DNA of 64,000 nt from Torymus aiolomorphi. Taxonomy: Eukaryota > Arthropoda > Insecta > Hymenoptera > Torymidae. Location: assembly GCA_036365515.1 (NCBI GenBank), contig CM070873.1, positions 29,308,085 through 29,372,084 of the forward strand, in the 5' to 3' direction. The notes below the pieces were generated by a model. The model had not been told where the DNA came from. It was given only the letters and a program-made list of their open reading frames with translations, and searched no databases. The first letter of the stretch is position 1; every line of letters starts with the position of its first letter. Positions 45,441 through 56,591 of this stretch are shown piece after piece. A program made the translations under genes and the position numbers.

Positions 45441-46760
45441 TTTGACCTCCCGAATAAGATCCTTGTTATTCACAGTGTCAAAACCGTGTGTAATTTTTGT
45501 TATTTAACAAAATAGGATCAATTTCGGCACTTTTTTTGGTTTTTTCACTCTAGCTCGATTCTGGCTCGTTTTAGTGAAAAAATACTTATTATAAAAATTG
45601 TTTATTATTAAATTTCCTACAAAAGCCGAAGTCTCTAACGAAGTCTCTAACTTTAATAGTTTATTCACAAATCATCGTCAAAGTTGAAAAATGCCATTTT
45701 TTTTATTATTGAATAACTTTTGTAAAAAACAACGAATGGACTTGAAAATTTACTTACAAAGAGCTTTTATCAATGCAAAAGTCCATGCCAAATTTCAAGA
45801 AGACATATTAATTATTTGTTGTTATTGATGGTTGATTTTTTCCTCCTCAATTGCAAATCCCGCCATTTCTACAAAAGTCATCCCACATGTAGCAAAAATT
45901 GAACGTATAGTGAAATCATTCAACTTTAATATCGATTTTGAAAATTTAAGAAATATTAATTTTTATGGTTTTTACAGGGTTTTATACGCCGTCACCTTTT
46001 CATACGCCGCGTAAAGTGGCCTAGAAAACGACGTTAATTATTATTATTTTCTTTTTTTTCAGGAATCGGAAGTGTACCACTAAAAGGGGCTTGAAAAATG
46101 CTAATCTTTAAAAAAAAATTTTTTTGATTTCGATAAATACCTTCGAAGCTATCGATGAAAACGTGTCTGCAACGATTACAGACGTTCTAATTAACATCGT
46201 GCTCCCGCGGCTTGCGCGAGTAGTATCTTAAAACCATAGAAAAACTTTCCTCAAAATTTACACAAAAAATAATTGATAGATTTTCTGCAATCGTCGTCGA
46301 GAGAGAAAAAAATATTGCGCACTCTCAGCGGGAGTGGTGGAGGGACTCTGTCTCTCTCGCACAACACTTTCTCTCTCGCTCTCACGGGCAGGCACTGCTT
46401 CCAAACATGCGCTTCAAAAAAGACAAATTTTCAAATTGATTTTCTCAGCAACTTTTTGACGTAAACAAAAATTTTTTTTTAATCAACATGCCGCGATGAG
46501 ATCTCGCGATTCTGTAAATGGAATTAATAGAAAAACCGCTGCCAATTCATTGGCCCATGGCTTCCTCAACCTTAATTTGCTTATCAACTGATAAGAATTT
46601 TTCCATCGGTCTTACAGTCTTGCAAATTAAATTAAAATAATTAATATTTATGGCAGTCAGATTACCCTTGTTTATAATCACCCCCGCAGAATCTGAAATA
46701 AAAACTTAATTAAAACCTGGAAAAACTTTGTTAGCAAAGGACGATCCGAGTGCCCCCCAC
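45441..46760. other. AT-rich spacer
   Basis: No gene recognised. 46530-46580 (GCCAATTCATTGGCCCATGG) recurs near 54510, so part is a dispersed repeat. 46320-46390 is CTCTCTC-rich. Confidence 0.5.
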
Positions 46761-46763
46761 CAC

Positions 46764-46812
46764 CAAATTGCCCAACGTTTCGAGCCCGCTTCGTCTCCTC
46801 CTCAAGGACTGA
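46764..46812 (-). ncRNA. Hammerhead-ribozyme-like motif 3, at the 3' side of the Penelope element
   Basis: Read on the minus strand: GTCC, TTGAGGAG, a weak stem (GAG / CTC), GAAACGTT, GGGC. GTCC/GGGC can form stem I. The first core C is T here, so the ribozyme is probably dead. Its position behind the GIY-YIG ORF is where Penelope-like elements carry hammerheads. Confidence 0.45.
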
Positions 46813-48203
46813 AATGAAACCCGCGATACACTTCCTTATATACCCTCATGCCCCCTTCTTTTCTCTTACCCCCACCATCATCCACTTTCCCCTTTCCAAC
46901 TTCCCATTTTCACTTAAATTAATAAAAAATGATAAATGCTGTCTGAATTACTTGACTCTATCATTAAATTTACATTATTCCGATTTCTTAGAATGTGAAT
47001 ACTTTCAAGGCTTTCCCTCTTATATTTATTCTTAATCCCCTGTTCCAAAATATCCACACTCCCAAAATCAAAAGAATGCAAACTATTTAAACAATGTTCT
47101 TTCAAACCCGATGTACAACTTGAGCTGCGTAAACTATATTGATGTTCATATATTCTCTTTTTCAAATATCTACCTGTTTGACCAATATAACAACCATTAC
47201 AATCCCTACAATTAATTTTATAAACTACTCCCGATTTTAAACATTTATCATCCTTGTCTTTACAATTACTAAATAACCTTTCTAAATTATTATCGTTTCT
47301 AAAGAAAACTTGAATATTATGTTTACTAAAAACCCTTCTAATCCTTTCCGACAAACCTCTAACATATGGTAAACTAAAATTCAAATTTTTCTAGCTTAAT
47401 GAACATAGATTTCAACAAGTGTATTATGCTAGATATTTATTCTGCATAGATAAAATACAACGCGATCAAAGTTTTCGCGCTCTCATATCAAAGAATATAA
47501 GGCACGGGTCACTCCTTAGGCCTCTTCTGCATTGTTTGACTGTTACTTGCCTTCGGAGCGCTCCCGCGCTCCTTGATATGCGTTCTTTCCATTTCTATTC
47601 CTTGTTTGATTATCTACCCGCTGCTTCAATTCACCATTATAAATTAACCACACTCTCTCATCAATCATTTTATCAATAAATTTTACCGGATAACTATTCT
47701 TAATAAATGTTTCTCTAACTAAATTTAAATTCTTTTTCCTAAAATCTTTATGTGACAATTTAATCGCTCTGTCAATGACACCCTTGATTGCACCTGTCTT
47801 GTTTCCGAATTGGTGGTGAGAATCAAAATTTTAAAATCTACCTGACCATGTAGGTTTTCTATACCAATCTAATTTCACTCTATTATTATTAACTCTAATG
47901 ACTCTAATATCTAAAAAACTCAATTGATTATCTTTGTCAACTTCTTTTGTGAATTTAATTCTATCATGGATAGAATTAAACACATCTACCATTGCATCCA
48001 CAAAACATTCAGGTACAACTGCAAAAATGTCATCAATATATATAACTTTTAAAAATATATTGTCTAATATATTGTTCAAGATAGTGGGCAAAACAAATTC
48101 ATATATTAAAGATAGTTGGAGTTTTTATGATATAATTAAAGATATTATTATTCCAAATGATCATAGGATGGTTTCATTGGATGTAGTGTCTTTGTGTATG
48201 TAA
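46764..48203 (-). mobile_element. Penelope-like retroelement, rearranged and decayed
   Basis: On the minus strand, 48091-47831 encodes the reverse-transcriptase core with YIDDIFAVVP and FLDIRV. 47758-47580 encodes the linker (RKKNLNLVRETFIKNSYPVK). 47384-46914 encodes a GIY-YIG endonuclease (VVYKINCRDCNGCYIGQTGR, then an Arg-Ile-x-EH block). A non-coding insertion at about 47385-47580 separates the last two. 48085-48203 carries the upstream reverse-transcriptase block (SYIKDSWSFYDIIKD, then MVSLDVVSL) on the plus strand, so the 5' part is inverted. A hammerhead-like motif follows the endonuclease. The element has lost its middle and is not functional. Confidence 0.88.
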
Positions 48204-50920
48204 TAAATTTGTCAGCAGCATAACTCGAAACTGGCAAGAGATATCAAGTTCATCTTTGGCAGGTATATGAAGTTCATTTTGGAGTTGTGCAAGTTCAATT
48301 GTATAGTTGATCAGATGATATTAGGCATTTAAAAAAAGAAAAAGAAAAATATGAAAAAATCGAAAATAATTTTTTTCGTCGCTGGGTTTGGATATATTCC
48401 GGGATAGGCACATTTTCTGAAAGGTCTTGAAATTTCCTATCCATCCGTATTTTTGTTGGTCCTATTGGATAATATTAACTCGGTTCAAAAAAATAAAGAA
48501 TGATATGAAAAAATCGAAAATATTTTATTCGTCCCTGGGTGTGGATAGATGCCCATAGTAGGGTATTTTTTAGCAATAATACTTTTCTACAAAATTTTTA
48601 TTCGTAGTTTGTATAGCGACGGTTTGATGAAGAAGCCGACCATATTTTTATTTTCTAGAAAGAGGTCGCTAAAATAGTTAACCGTTTTTCTATAGTGGTT
48701 TGCATTCACTATTATTCTTTCTGAGAAAATTTTTAATGATAATTTATAGCAAAAATACGCTAAAGCAGAAAAGGATTCATAGCGCGCTTATTGAGAGACC
48801 GCGTACTGTAGTGTGTAACTCGGGTGTAAAAACTCACTTTTTACACCTTATTGCTCAAAATTTTCACAATACGCTTCTCCTTCATGAACATATACACATA
48901 TATAATGTATATATAATGTATATACAAGTTCGAAAAATCGAAGAAAGAAACATAAATCGTATTCTTTTGATTTATTTTACTTATCTATATAAAAAAGTTC
49001 GAAATAATAGCTTATAAATGGATAAATGGGAAGAAAATTTACTGCATATGAATATTTTATTAACATGTATGAAGTATCTTTAATAGGTAAAGCTAAAAAT
49101 TTTTTTTCGATTTTTTCGATTTTTGATAATTTGTAGTTTTTCTCTATAACTTTTTAGGAAAAGCTTATATAGATTGTGCGGTTGAATAGCATTTCTAAAA
49201 TGTATTAAATAACAAAGCACATGCCTAATAAACAAGATTTTTTAATATCAGACGATGTGCCAATAAAAAATATCCATTTTTACTAGTGTGCAAGTTTTAT
49301 CTCTTTAAATATAAATTTGATTTTTTCAGCTTATTGTAGCAGTACATACTTCGTTCATGTCTAGAATTGTTCATTTTTAGTCCTAGAATACAGTCTATAA
49401 TTACTTATAATCATTTAAAATGTGCACCAACGGTCAGATTCTATAGAAGTAAAAAAATTAAAAATTAAAAAAAAAGTGACATTACTTTGAGCTGATATAG
49501 CTTTTTTTTCTATTGAGAGCACACAATTCTAACACATTGCATTCGATCCCGCACAGCAAAATCTTGAAATTCATTACGAGTTTAAGTGTTCCTGTGAACG
49601 CACTAATTTTTATGGCATGAAAACTAAAAAAAATTTGGAAAGTGGCATCGTGTTTTCTGCAAATTTGGCCGTTTTCTTTGCATATTGTATACATATTCAA
49701 CTTTAAAATGCTTGCAATAACATTACTATTCTTTCTACATGTTCTGGGCGACATAGATAATCTACTAATACCAGGATAATTAGTGTAAGCATAAAAATCG
49801 CATAGTGACATAAAAATCAAAACTACCTGAGAATTCCCCATATTTTCCCCATTTATCGCTTGCAACACACTTCAGAGAATCGGCTTGAATTTTTCCCAAA
49901 TTGCAAGAGATTGTTTCAACAGCTCATTTCATTTACAATCATTTGAAAGATCGGTTGGACACCCGACGGCGCAGCAGTGCCGAGTTTACTACCTGACCTG
50001 AACTTTGCGCTGTTGTATACGTACTTTTCTTTTTGCAATCTTGCTCGTTTTCACTTTTTTGACTTTCTGGGTTTCATTTATTAAGTCAAAATCAATATAT
50101 ATTTGATAGTGTAAATAAATTTACATCTACGTCATTTCTACTACGCCCTAGTGATTAAATTTTGTAAGCATAAGTGTACCACATATAGTTAAACTAAATC
50201 TCGCGTACTAATGTTCACAGTAAGCTTCATTTTTGTTATACCTACATTTAAAATTATCAATTAAAATTTACAATCATAATGATCCATTCATTTGTCAGAT
50301 TAGAATAAACAATTACATTTTTATAAACTCATACTTTCATTTGAACCTTTTTACAAATTAAAAAAATAAGGTATAACATTATGTTTTTATAAGTGATTTT
50401 GTTTATTAACTCCGAAAAGCCTAAATAATAGAAATTAACATATAGATGCAAACAATTTCGAGCATTCCACATTAATAACCTTTCCAGCTACATTGAAGAA
50501 ACTACGTGCAAGCCCGGCCACTCTATAGCAAATTTTCGGCAGGCATGAGAGCAGGGAAGGAAAATGTCATGTTCCACCCCTTAAATAGCGTGGAGATGCA
50601 CTTGGAGGGAGAACACGCGGCGTCCTTCATTTTGAAGTAACGTTAACGGGCCCCAGTTGCGCTCAACGCGTCGGTAGCAGAGGAATAGAGCATCGAAGTC
50701 CGAGATTTTCTGCAGCAGTTCCGTTGTTTCTTTTTGTTTTGTAAATAACAATAGTGAGTAAAAATTTAATAAAGCACGACGTAGCCTTGGTGAATAGAAG
50801 GTTAGGCAAAGAATGTTTATTCTTTTGTTTAAAAAGTGAAAAAGTGATTGAAAAGAGTGAATGAAGTGTACACAAAATGATTAGTTTTTTGTTAGAAAAA
50901 ATGTTGACATAATATTTTAT
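48204..50920. other. AT-rich spacer, no gene recognised
   Basis: Contains a short duplication (AAAAAATCGAAAATAWTTT-type, with TCGTC-CTGGGT) at about 48350 and 48510, and a GC-richer patch at 50500-50720. The 128-codon minus frame at 49482-49868 shows no family resemblance. Confidence 0.5.
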
Positions 50921-51090
50921 ATTTTTTTATTTTATATTTTTATTTTTTGTTTTATATTTTATATTTTTATTTTTTGTTTTATATTTTATATTTTATATTT
51001 TATATTTTATATTTTATATTTTATATTTTATAGTTTATATTTATATTTTATATTTTTATATTTTATATTTTATTTTTTTTATCTTTTTAC
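50921..51090. repeat. (TTTTATA)n simple repeat
   Basis: About 160 bp of TATTTTA-type repeats with T-run variation. Confidence 0.95.
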
Positions 51091-51667
51091 AAATTCAAGA
51101 GCCTTAGTTTTTATGATAATAAGAGAGAATTCTACTCCACGTGTTTGCATTAGACTTTCTCTATACCGCAATCGGTACGCAGTTACCGACTGCGAGAGCG
51201 AGCAAATCGACTACCGGTTAGTAAGGTAGAATCTGCCCGTACCCTCCTACCTATAATTGTAAGTAAAGTAAATTAGGTTTCACTACGTGCAACAACAATA
51301 AACTATTGAATCAAAAGTTTGAAAGTAAAGTAATAATTACAGTCCCCATTATGTTTTGGTTTAAAAATTAACATTATTTTCTTTTTAATGTTACTTTTTA
51401 TTATTATAATACGAAAATGAAAAGCGTTCTTTTTTTTTAATTTACGATCGATTTATACTATAACGTTTTTACGTTATAATTTAACAATAGAGAATTACTT
51501 CCATTAAATCCATTTCAAAGTTCAATTAACGCTTTAAGGTTGTACGGGCTGCACAATTGCATCGTAAGTCAGTATTATGAATAATTATGATTAATTAATA
51601 TAAAAATATATTTGTTACTTTTTCATCCAATAAGTTTATAGAATTATTTATATGCCAGATACACAAT
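51091..51667. other. AT-rich spacer
   Basis: Nothing recognised apart from a GC-richer patch at 51130-51250. Confidence 0.5.
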
Positions 51668-51671
51668 TTAA

Positions 51672-52338
51672 GGAGGCTTCGGCGGTCTAGTAGACTTAAA
51701 GCTACAACATTTTTTTACAAAGATTCATTTACACATTCTAATCTGCAAACTGACATGGCAGGAAACAGGGTTCTTAACATAATGGAAAAAATTTTTGTTA
51801 GAAAATTTCCAATGTTGCAAAAGTAGATTTTGTCTATTAAAAAAAAAATCAATTAGTAATCATCAACTTTTTTGTTTTTCATTCAATTTTAATTTGCAAG
51901 CTTTCATTTTCTTCCTTGTTTAATTTCAGGGGGAGTCAACGATATTAAAATTGGAAAATTTTCAAAACCTGCAAAGTTATATGCAATTGTTTATAAAATT
52001 CAGTGGCAAATCTACAAACAATTGGATATAACTTTGCAGGTTTTGAAAATTTTCCAATTTTGATATCGTTGACTCCCCCTGAAATTAAACAAGGAAGAAA
52101 ATTTCAAAAACCTTGCAAATTAAAATTGAATGAAAAACAAAAAAGTTGATGATTACTAATTGAACTTTTTTTAATGGACAAAATCTACTTTTGCAACATT
52201 GGAAGTTTTCTAACAAAAATTTTTTCCGTTATGTTAAGAACCCTATTTCCTGTCATATCAGTCTGCAGATTGGAATGTGTAAATGAACTTTTGTAAAAAA
52301 TGTTGTAGCTATAGGTCTACTAGACCGCCGAAGCCTCC
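51672..52338. mobile_element. Fold-back/MITE element 1 with TTAA target duplication (667 bp)
   Basis: The ends are GGAGGCTTCGGCGGTCTAGT and its complement, directly flanked by TTAA at 51668-51671 and 52339-52342. The two arms (about 320 bp each, roughly 90% alike) meet at a ~25-bp centre, so the element is one long hairpin. TTAA duplication is typical of piggyBac-type transposition. No coding. Confidence 0.85.
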
Positions 52339-52342
52339 TTAA

Positions 52343-52940
52343 GCTGGCTTACTTCACGTATTATAATTTGAGAAACAATATAATATAAAAAAGGGTTCTT
52401 GAAGTAATATCAAAAAATTTTCTGAAAGAAATTTCAATATTGTTAAAGAAGATATCGCCAATTGAAAAGAAAATAAGCAAAACACAAATTTTGTTTCATT
52501 TTTCATCCAATTTTTATTTCAAAGGAGTCATTTTGTGCCTTGTGCAATTTCATGTGGTGTTACCGATCAAAATTGAAATATTTTATATCCAATCGTTTGT
52601 AGATTTGTCCATGAATTTTATAAACAATTGGATATAACTTTGCAGGTTTTGAAAAATTTTCAATTTTCATATCGGTAACACCACATGAAATTGCACAAGG
52701 AACAAAATGACTCCTTTGAAATAAATATCGGATGAAAGGTAAAAAAAAATGTTGTGTTTTGTTGATTTCTTTTTCACTTAGCGATATCTTCTTTAACAAT
52801 AGTGAAATTCCTTTGAGAGAATTTTTGTTCTTATTTCAAAACCCCATTTTCATATTATATTGTTTCTCAAATTATAAAATGGTGAAGTAAGCATCGTAAA
52901 AAATTTGTGAATATAAGTAAAAAAAAATGCCGGAGCCACC
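52343..52940. mobile_element. Fold-back element 2, related to and abutting element 1
   Basis: Arms run from CTTACTTCAC (about 52349) to GTGAAGTAAG (about 52882). The centre is shared with element 1 (TTGGATATAACTTTGCAGGT). The right end GGTGGCTCCGGCA (minus strand) resembles element 1's terminus and is followed by TTAA at about 52941. The left end is shortened at the shared TTAA. It is probably a sister family inserted next to, or nested with, element 1. Confidence 0.7.
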
Positions 52941-53006
52941 TTAAGCCCTTAAAACCACGAATCGAATTAAAAATTTTGAAGGCCTTGCCACTGTGAAAAC
53001 TCTTAT

Positions 53007-53896
53007 CGTCGCTTCCCGGTTAAAAGACGTTATTTAAAAATCGGCCTGAAAAAGGCGTTATTTGGAAATCGACCTGAAGAAGGCGTTATCTTGTAATCAA
53101 TCTGAAAAAGGCGTTATCTAGAAATCGTCCTGAAAAAGACATTATCTAGAAATCGGCCTGAAAAAGGCGTTATCTCGGAATGAACCTGAAGAAGGCGTTA
53201 TCTCCCGCGTAAATTTTTTTTACTCTAATTTAAGTTGGCAACACTGTCAATATTTTCTTTATTTAATTTTAGAAATATGTTATATGATAATAGTGTACAA
53301 TTTTTTAAGTTAACTATACAAATGCGGGGCGATAGTAAAATTAATATTTGTTTTTTTTTTATTAACGATTTTTTTATACAATACTATATTGATTTTATAA
53401 TAAATATATAATAAATATTTGTAATAACCAATATTATATAATTTTTTTTAAACACACCTCCCAAACAGATTTTTTCTACTACTTCTTTATACCATAAAGG
53501 AACGGAAAGTACTCGTGTACAATCCAAAACGACATCCCTTTTCTCGACATTGGGAATAAGAAAAGGTTTTTTCTTAATTCCAGAAACAAATGCTAAAAAA
53601 TTGCCCTTTTTCAAATGCTAACCATTTCCCTTAAAAGTTACGTGAGTTTGAAGGTATATTTAAGATACACCAAAAATGTTAAAAAGCGGTAAAAGCAATA
53701 TCTCCAAACTCATGTAACTTTTAAGCACGTGTAAATTACCGTACGAGCCGAAGGCGAGGCTGGCAAACATGTGCTTTGGATGGCCCTCTTTATCCCTGTG
53801 TTGCGTATATTATTTTTCACCATCTAGTTTTTCGCTATCTAGTTTAATTATCTTTTTTGCCTTAAAAACAAGAGCTACTTTTTTGTAGATTTACTC

Positions 53897-53943
<47 letters not shown>

Positions 53944-54373
53944 CGCGTGCGCGTGCGTGTGTGTGTGTGTGTGTGTGTGTGTTATAAAATCAATATAGTA
54001 TTGTATAAAAAAATCGTTAATAAAAAAAAACAAATATTAATTTTACTATCGCCCCGCATGTGTATAGTTAACTTAAAAAATTGTACACTATTATCATATA
54101 ACATATTTCTGAAATTAAATAAAGAAAATATTGACAGTGTTGCCAACTTAAATTAGAGTAAAAAAAATTTACGCGCGAGATAACGCCTTCTTCAGGTTCA
54201 TTCCGAGATAGCGCCTTTTTCAGGCCGATTTCTAGATAACGTCTTTTTCAGGACGATTTCTAGATAACGCCTTTTTCAGATTGATTACAAGATAACGCCT
54301 TCTTCAGGTCGATTTCCAAATAACGCCATTTCAGGTCGATTTTTAAATAACGCCTTTTAACCGGAAAGCGACG
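53007..54373. mobile_element. Fold-back element 3 with tandem subrepeats in long inverted ends (1367 bp)
   Basis: The inverted ends are about 370-390 bp, begin CGTCGCTT and contain six to seven copies of a ~30-bp unit (CTGAAAAAGGCGTTATCT). They are flanked by TTAT at 53003-53006 and 54374-54377. The inner part carries a GT/CG microsatellite (53912-53981), a 30-bp inverted pair (AAAAGTTACGTGAGTTT / AAACTCATGTAACTTTT) and a 76-codon minus frame of unknown nature (53614-53384, VEKRDVVLDCTRVLSVPLWY). The structure matches Foldback-type transposons; no transposase is present. Confidence 0.85.
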
Positions 54374-54377
54374 TTAT

Positions 54378-56440
54378 GTCCTAAGATAGTTTGTAATTGT
54401 ATTTAAAACAACGCCATATTTTTAAATTTTGCTTGATTTTTGGATTTTTGGTTTTATATGGTTCAGAAAATAATCCTTGACAGACCGATTAATTCAAAAA
54501 TAAAAACCACTGCCAATTCATTGGCCCGTGGCTTCCTTAAACTTAATTTACTTATTCCCTTAATGAATTTTTAATAACATAATTTATAATTTTTGCAACA
54601 ATTTATGACATAATTATAATTAAATTTATTTATGAAGATTAAAAATTATTAATTTTTAAATTATGTATAAAATATGAATAAAATAATAGGTATGATTTTT
54701 TTTTTAAATTATGTGTGAAAAATAAATAAAATAATTGATTGTAATATTATCATCAAAACCTTTTAAAATTCCTAAATAACCTCTACTTCAAATTATATTT
54801 TCTTTGTGAAATTTCACACATAGGGTACTTGGCTCTAGTAGTATGCCCGTATTTGTGTGCTCTTTCTGGAATTTCCGATGTAAGAAAAATGTTCTAACCT
54901 TAACAATAATAAATGGCTATTACAAAACAGAAGCAGGTATACAACACGCGCGCATCGGTGCATAGCGCATAGCGCATGTCATTTCCATTTTTTAGTATAC
55001 ATAAATGCATTCCCGAATAATTAAAATTTTAAAAGAGGGCTAAAATAGTTTTAACCTCAAATATCTCATTCAATTTTGAGATAAAAATTTTTAAGTCTGA
55101 AACGGTCATGGTTCATGGGCATATAATTTTATATACACTCATTTTGCCTTTTGAAATTTATGTAAGTGTTTTTATTAGCTGCCACTGATATTTGTGTTTA
55201 CATGATATTTTATTTGCTTTTGTTTTTTATGAAGATGGTGTAATACTCATACTTTATCATTAATCCTGTTTTATCGGCTGAACATGTCAAAATCATTAAT
55301 ATTAAAAATAATTATTTGTGTCTTAAATAAATTGAATAAAATAAGTGCGAAATAACAAAAAATTTAAATAATAAGAAAAAAATATGGAATTTACAAATAT
55401 TAATAAATTATTAAATCATTGAAAAAGTAAATTGGAATCGTCCAATGAGATTGCAGGATTTTAATATTAACTAGGCACATTCGGAATCAAGTTCAAAGAA
55501 TCAACTTCCCTCGGGTGTAAATAACTGGAGTAAAATTGTTGTAATTTTTCATTTTTTGATAATATGAGTAAATTTAAATAATAAGTGTCAAATAACAAAT
55601 AATTTCAATAATAAGAAAAAAATATGCAATTTTTTAAATATCATTGAAAAAAAGTATAATGAATAAACATATTTTATATTTAAAATATATACTATACATA
55701 TAGGAACGATACACTAATTTGGAGAAAGCTATGTGCCAATGAATTCGCAGCGGTTTTTTACATTTAAGTTAGTGGCTCTATCGAAAATTCTTGTTCGAAG
55801 AATATAAGACCAAAAAAACTAAGAATCGTATAAAACTTAAAGATGAGGTGTTGTTTTCAGTATAATTATAAAATATTTTGGGACATTTTTATAAGTCGAA
55901 ATACTTTAAAAATTTGTATCTGATTTTTATTTTTCAGAGCTTTTTGTTATCTTGCATATTTCTATAAACTTATTAGATAATAAAAAAACAAACAAATTCT
56001 AATAACTAATTATTGGTATTTTTCGTAATAACTAACCTTTAACACTAATTGTACAGCTACTACAACCATAAGTATTTTTGTAATAAAACAGTGACCTTTA
56101 GTAACTAATTAATTTTACCAGCCGACTGATATTATATTGCTAAAATCGGAGTAGATCTGTCTGTCATTAAACTAAAATCTCTTGAATCCTTTGAAATAAG
56201 ATCTTAGAGAATCCAATAAAATCGTTGTTATTCATTAGGTTCACGTACCAGTTTCCGAACTTTCATTGAACATCTAGTAAAAGCATCGTAAAATTTTTCA
56301 AGTAAATTGACAATAAGGTGAAAAATCCCCGTATAACTGTATACACAAACATTTATAAACCATGTAAAATGTTCATTAAATATATAGTAGCTAAAAAATG
56401 TATTGAAATAATATACATCTGTCGCCTCAATGACATTTCG
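54378..56440. other. AT-rich spacer with dispersed repeat at about 54900-55260
   Basis: Shares blocks with 43840-44280. Otherwise nothing recognised before the ankyrin gene. Confidence 0.5.
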
Positions 56441-56454
56441 CAGGTTTTTTACTT

Positions 56455-56591
56455 TAATGCTGTATAAATCTCACGCTCATCAGTTCCACTAAATATCGTG
56501 CAAATTTTTAGTGAAAACAATGCCTAATATATATACAATTACTACAACAAACTATAATCATTCGCTAAACTTGTAGGTTCCAATAACTACC
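56455..56591 (+). promoter_or_regulatory. Probable promoter and 5' UTR of the ankyrin gene
   Basis: TATAAATC at about 56462 is followed by TCAGTT (initiator-like) about 18 bp on, closer than usual, so the true start may be further downstream. The start context at the chosen ATG is CTACCATGG, a good match to the eukaryotic consensus. Confidence 0.35.

Noticed and set aside
47934..48090. Plus-strand start of the frame 47934-48203 as a separate gene
   Set aside because: Only its last ~40 codons (from 48085) are Penelope reverse transcriptase; the rest is the antisense of the minus-strand YIDD block.
49482..49868. 128-codon minus-strand frame
   Set aside because: Isolated in AT-rich DNA, with no family resemblance or splice context.
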